Below are positions 6,668-8,238 of a stretch of 8,238 nucleotides of DNA, one piece after another. The first letter of the stretch is position 1. Every line of letters begins with the position of its first letter. The translations under genes were made by a program, and so were the position numbers. The notes below the pieces were generated by a model that had not been told where the DNA came from, searched no databases, and worked only from the letters and a program-made list of their open reading frames with translations. The DNA is from Bacteroidota bacterium (GTDB lineage: Bacteria > Bacteroidota > Bacteroidia > Chitinophagales > Saprospiraceae): NCBI GenBank assembly GCA_024280135.1, contig JAJRQS010000141.1, positions 1 to 8,238 of the forward strand. The letters run 5' to 3'.

Positions 6668-6683
6668 ATTTAACTATTTAAAA

Positions 6684-7628
6684 ATGAAACGAGTATTAAT
6701 TACCGGTGCAGCCGGATTTTTAGGATCCCATTTGTGCGATCGGTTTATGAAAGAAGGGTACCATGTTATCGGAATGGATAATTTGGTCACTGGTAACATG
6801 GACAATTTATCACATCTTTTTCCAGAAAAGGAATTTGAATTTTACTTTCATGATGTTAGTAAATTTGTACACATTCCAGGAGAACTAGATTATATTTTAC
6901 ACTTTGCTTCTCCTGCAAGTCCGATAGAATACCTAAAGATGCCTATTCAGACATTGAAGGTAGGTTCGTTGGGAACGCATAACTTATTGGGTTTGGCGAA
7001 AGCAAAAAATGCTCGTTTTTTAATCGCTTCTACTTCCGAGGTATATGGAGATCCATTGGTGCATCCACAGACAGAAGATTACTGGGGTAATGTGAATCCT
7101 ATTGGACCACGTGGTGTATATGATGAAGCGAAACGTTTTCAAGAGGCTATCACAATGGCTTACCACACTTATCATGGTGTAGAAACTAGAATCGTACGTA
7201 TTTTTAATACTTATGGGCCTAGAATGCAAGTGAATGACGGACGTGTACTGCCTGCTTTCTTTTCGCAAGCGATTAGAGGAGAGGGACTGACAATATTTGG
7301 TGACGGGTCTCAGACTCGCTCATTCTGTTATGTTGATGACCTAGTAGAAGGTATCTATCGTTTGTTATTGAGTGATTATCATTTACCAGTTAATATGGGT
7401 AATACCTCAGAAATTACGATGAATCAGTTTGCGGATGAAGTATTGGCATTAGTCGGTAATCCAAAAGCAAGAAAAATCAACAAGCCACTTCCTGAAGATG
7501 ATCCTAAGAGAAGACGACCAAATATTTCATTAGCAAAGAAAATCTTAGATTGGGAGCCAAAGGTACCTAGAGCAGAGGGTTTGGCAGAGACATTGAAGTA
7601 TTTCAGAACAGTCGTAAAAGTAGATTAA
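6684..7628 (+). CDS. UDP-glucuronate decarboxylase (UDP-xylose synthase)
   Basis: The enzyme converts UDP-glucuronate to UDP-xylose and CO2 through an NAD-bound 4-keto intermediate, in the cytoplasm. The 314-residue protein is an extended short-chain dehydrogenase of full family length. The Rossmann glycine motif GAAGFLG is at 8-14, with Asp32 at the end of the second strand in position to hold NAD ribose. HFASPASP at 73-80, STSEVYGDP at 116-124 (Thr117, Glu119), the YxxxK pair Tyr146/Lys150 in [14 protein letters not shown] at 174-181, and [11 protein letters not shown] at 272-282 with the conserved arginine cluster are all marks of the UXS subfamily; the SEVYGDP/Glu and RRxP[DN]I signatures separate it from UDP-glucose epimerases. 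The Rossmann fold begins at residue 3, so the start is firm; it is preceded by an A-rich stretch without a Shine-Dalgarno. It is first in an operon with the dehydratase one base downstream. Xylose or a derived sugar for surface glycan is the likely end use. Confidence 0.95.
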   Translation: MKRVLITGAAGFLGSHLCDRFMKEGYHVIGMDNLVTGNMDNLSHLFPEKEFEFYFHDVSKFVHIPGELDYILHFASPASPIEYLKMPIQTLKVGSLGTHNLLGLAKAKNARFLIASTSEVYGDPLVHPQTEDYWGNVNPIGPRGVYDEAKRFQEAITMAYHTYHGVETRIVRIFNTYGPRMQVNDGRVLPAFFSQAIRGEGLTIFGDGSQTRSFCYVDDLVEGIYRLLLSDYHLPVNMGNTSEITMNQFADEVLALVGNPKARKINKPLPEDDPKRRRPNISLAKKILDWEPKVPRAEGLAETLKYFRTVVKVD

Positions 7629-7629
7629 T

Positions 7630-8238
7630 ATGTCTTTTCAGAAAAATATTCTTATCACGGGTGGGGCGGGTTTTATTGGCTCTCACTTAGTGCGTCTTTT
7701 TGTGAATAAGTACCCCGATTATCGCATCATTAATATGGATGCTTTGACTTATGCGGGTAATTTAGAAAACCTGAAAGACGTTGAAAATAAAGCTAACTAC
7801 GTTTTTGAAAGAGCTGATATCACGAAATCTGAAGAAGTGATGGCTATTCTTAAAAAGTATGACGTGGATAGCGTGATACATCTAGCAGCTGAATCTCATG
7901 TCGATAGATCTATTTCTAACCCGATGGAGTTTGTGGAAACAAATGTTATAGGGACAGTGGTGCTTTTGAATGCTGCTAAGACTTTTTGGAAGGATTTAGA
8001 AGGTAAATTATTTTACCATGTTAGTACAGATGAAGTATATGGCACACTAGGTGCTACGGGTTTGTTTAAGGAGACAACTTCTTATGATCCGAGGTCACCT
8101 TATTCTGCTTCCAAAGCAAGTAGTGATCACTTTGTAAGGGCATATTTTCATACTTATGATATGCCTATCGTGATTTCAAACTGTTCAAATAACTATGGCC
8201 CGTTTCAGTTTCCTGAAAAGTTATTGCCTTTGTTTATC
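7630..8238 (+). CDS. rfbB: dTDP-glucose 4,6-dehydratase, N-terminal 203 residues (cut by window edge)
   Basis: The enzyme turns dTDP-glucose into dTDP-4-keto-6-deoxyglucose, the branch point to rhamnose and many deoxy- and amino-deoxysugars. Seen: NAD-binding GGAGFIG at 11-17, Asp37 followed by ALTYAGN, HLAAESHVDRS at 84-94, catalytic STDEVYG at 132-138 (Thr133, Asp134, Glu135), YSASK with Tyr158/Lys162, and SNNYGPFQFPEKLLPLFI at 186-203. These are diagnostic of the RmlB/RfbB subfamily. The family is about 350 residues, so roughly 150 C-terminal residues, holding much of the sugar-nucleotide site, lie beyond the window. The ATG begins one base after the preceding stop codon, which implies co-transcription and probably translational coupling. 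No RmlA, RmlC or RmlD gene is visible here, so the final sugar is open. Confidence 0.96.
   Translation, partial: MSFQKNILITGGAGFIGSHLVRLFVNKYPDYRIINMDALTYAGNLENLKDVENKANYVFERADITKSEEVMAILKKYDVDSVIHLAAESHVDRSISNPMEFVETNVIGTVVLLNAAKTFWKDLEGKLFYHVSTDEVYGTLGATGLFKETTSYDPRSPYSASKASSDHFVRAYFHTYDMPIVISNCSNNYGPFQFPEKLLPLFI

Noticed and set aside
7020..7268. 82-codon minus-strand frame opposite the UDP-xylose synthase gene
   Set aside because: It is antisense to a strongly conserved catalytic region and has no promoter or homology features of its own.

Overview
The window looks like a chromosome piece from a Bacteroidota member. The evidence is a type IX secretion system (T9SS) type B sorting domain, SprB-type repeats, a PorP/SprF-like protein start, TAnnTTTG promoter -7 boxes and A-rich translation starts without Shine-Dalgarno sequences. 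CUB, P-domain and SprB modules in one surface protein fit Saprospiria, Chitinophagia or Cytophagia, but the genus cannot be read from this sequence.

Layout: (1) 1-147, minus strand, the first 49 codons of a PorP/SprF-family outer-membrane protein that runs off the left edge. (2) 265-5196, minus strand, a 1643-residue secreted multidomain adhesin. In order it has a signal peptide, a CUB-like domain, a PKD-like domain, two P-domain-like modules, an FN3-like domain, eight SprB-like repeats, an Ig-like spacer and a type B T9SS C-terminal domain. (3) 5197-5754, no protein gene; it holds two hairpins next to the adhesin start and, on the plus strand, a consensus -7 box followed about 105 nt later by a strong intrinsic terminator, which together suggest an unannotated small RNA. 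(4) 5755-6417, minus strand, a 220-residue putative lipoprotein of unknown function. (5) 6418-6683, a divergent intergenic region with one -7 box facing each way and a structured leader in front of the plus-strand operon. (6) 6684-7628 and 7630-8238+, plus strand, UDP-glucuronate decarboxylase followed after a single base by dTDP-glucose 4,6-dehydratase, which is cut by the right edge.

Two functional blocks are visible. The left block is a surface adhesin with a PorP/SprF partner next to it, the usual pairing for proteins exported by the T9SS and held at the cell surface. The right block is the start of a nucleotide-sugar operon making UDP-xylose and dTDP-4-keto-6-deoxyglucose, precursors for surface polysaccharide. 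The most original observations are the candidate small RNA, the start-codon hairpins of the adhesin gene and the possible attenuator-like leader of the nucleotide-sugar operon.
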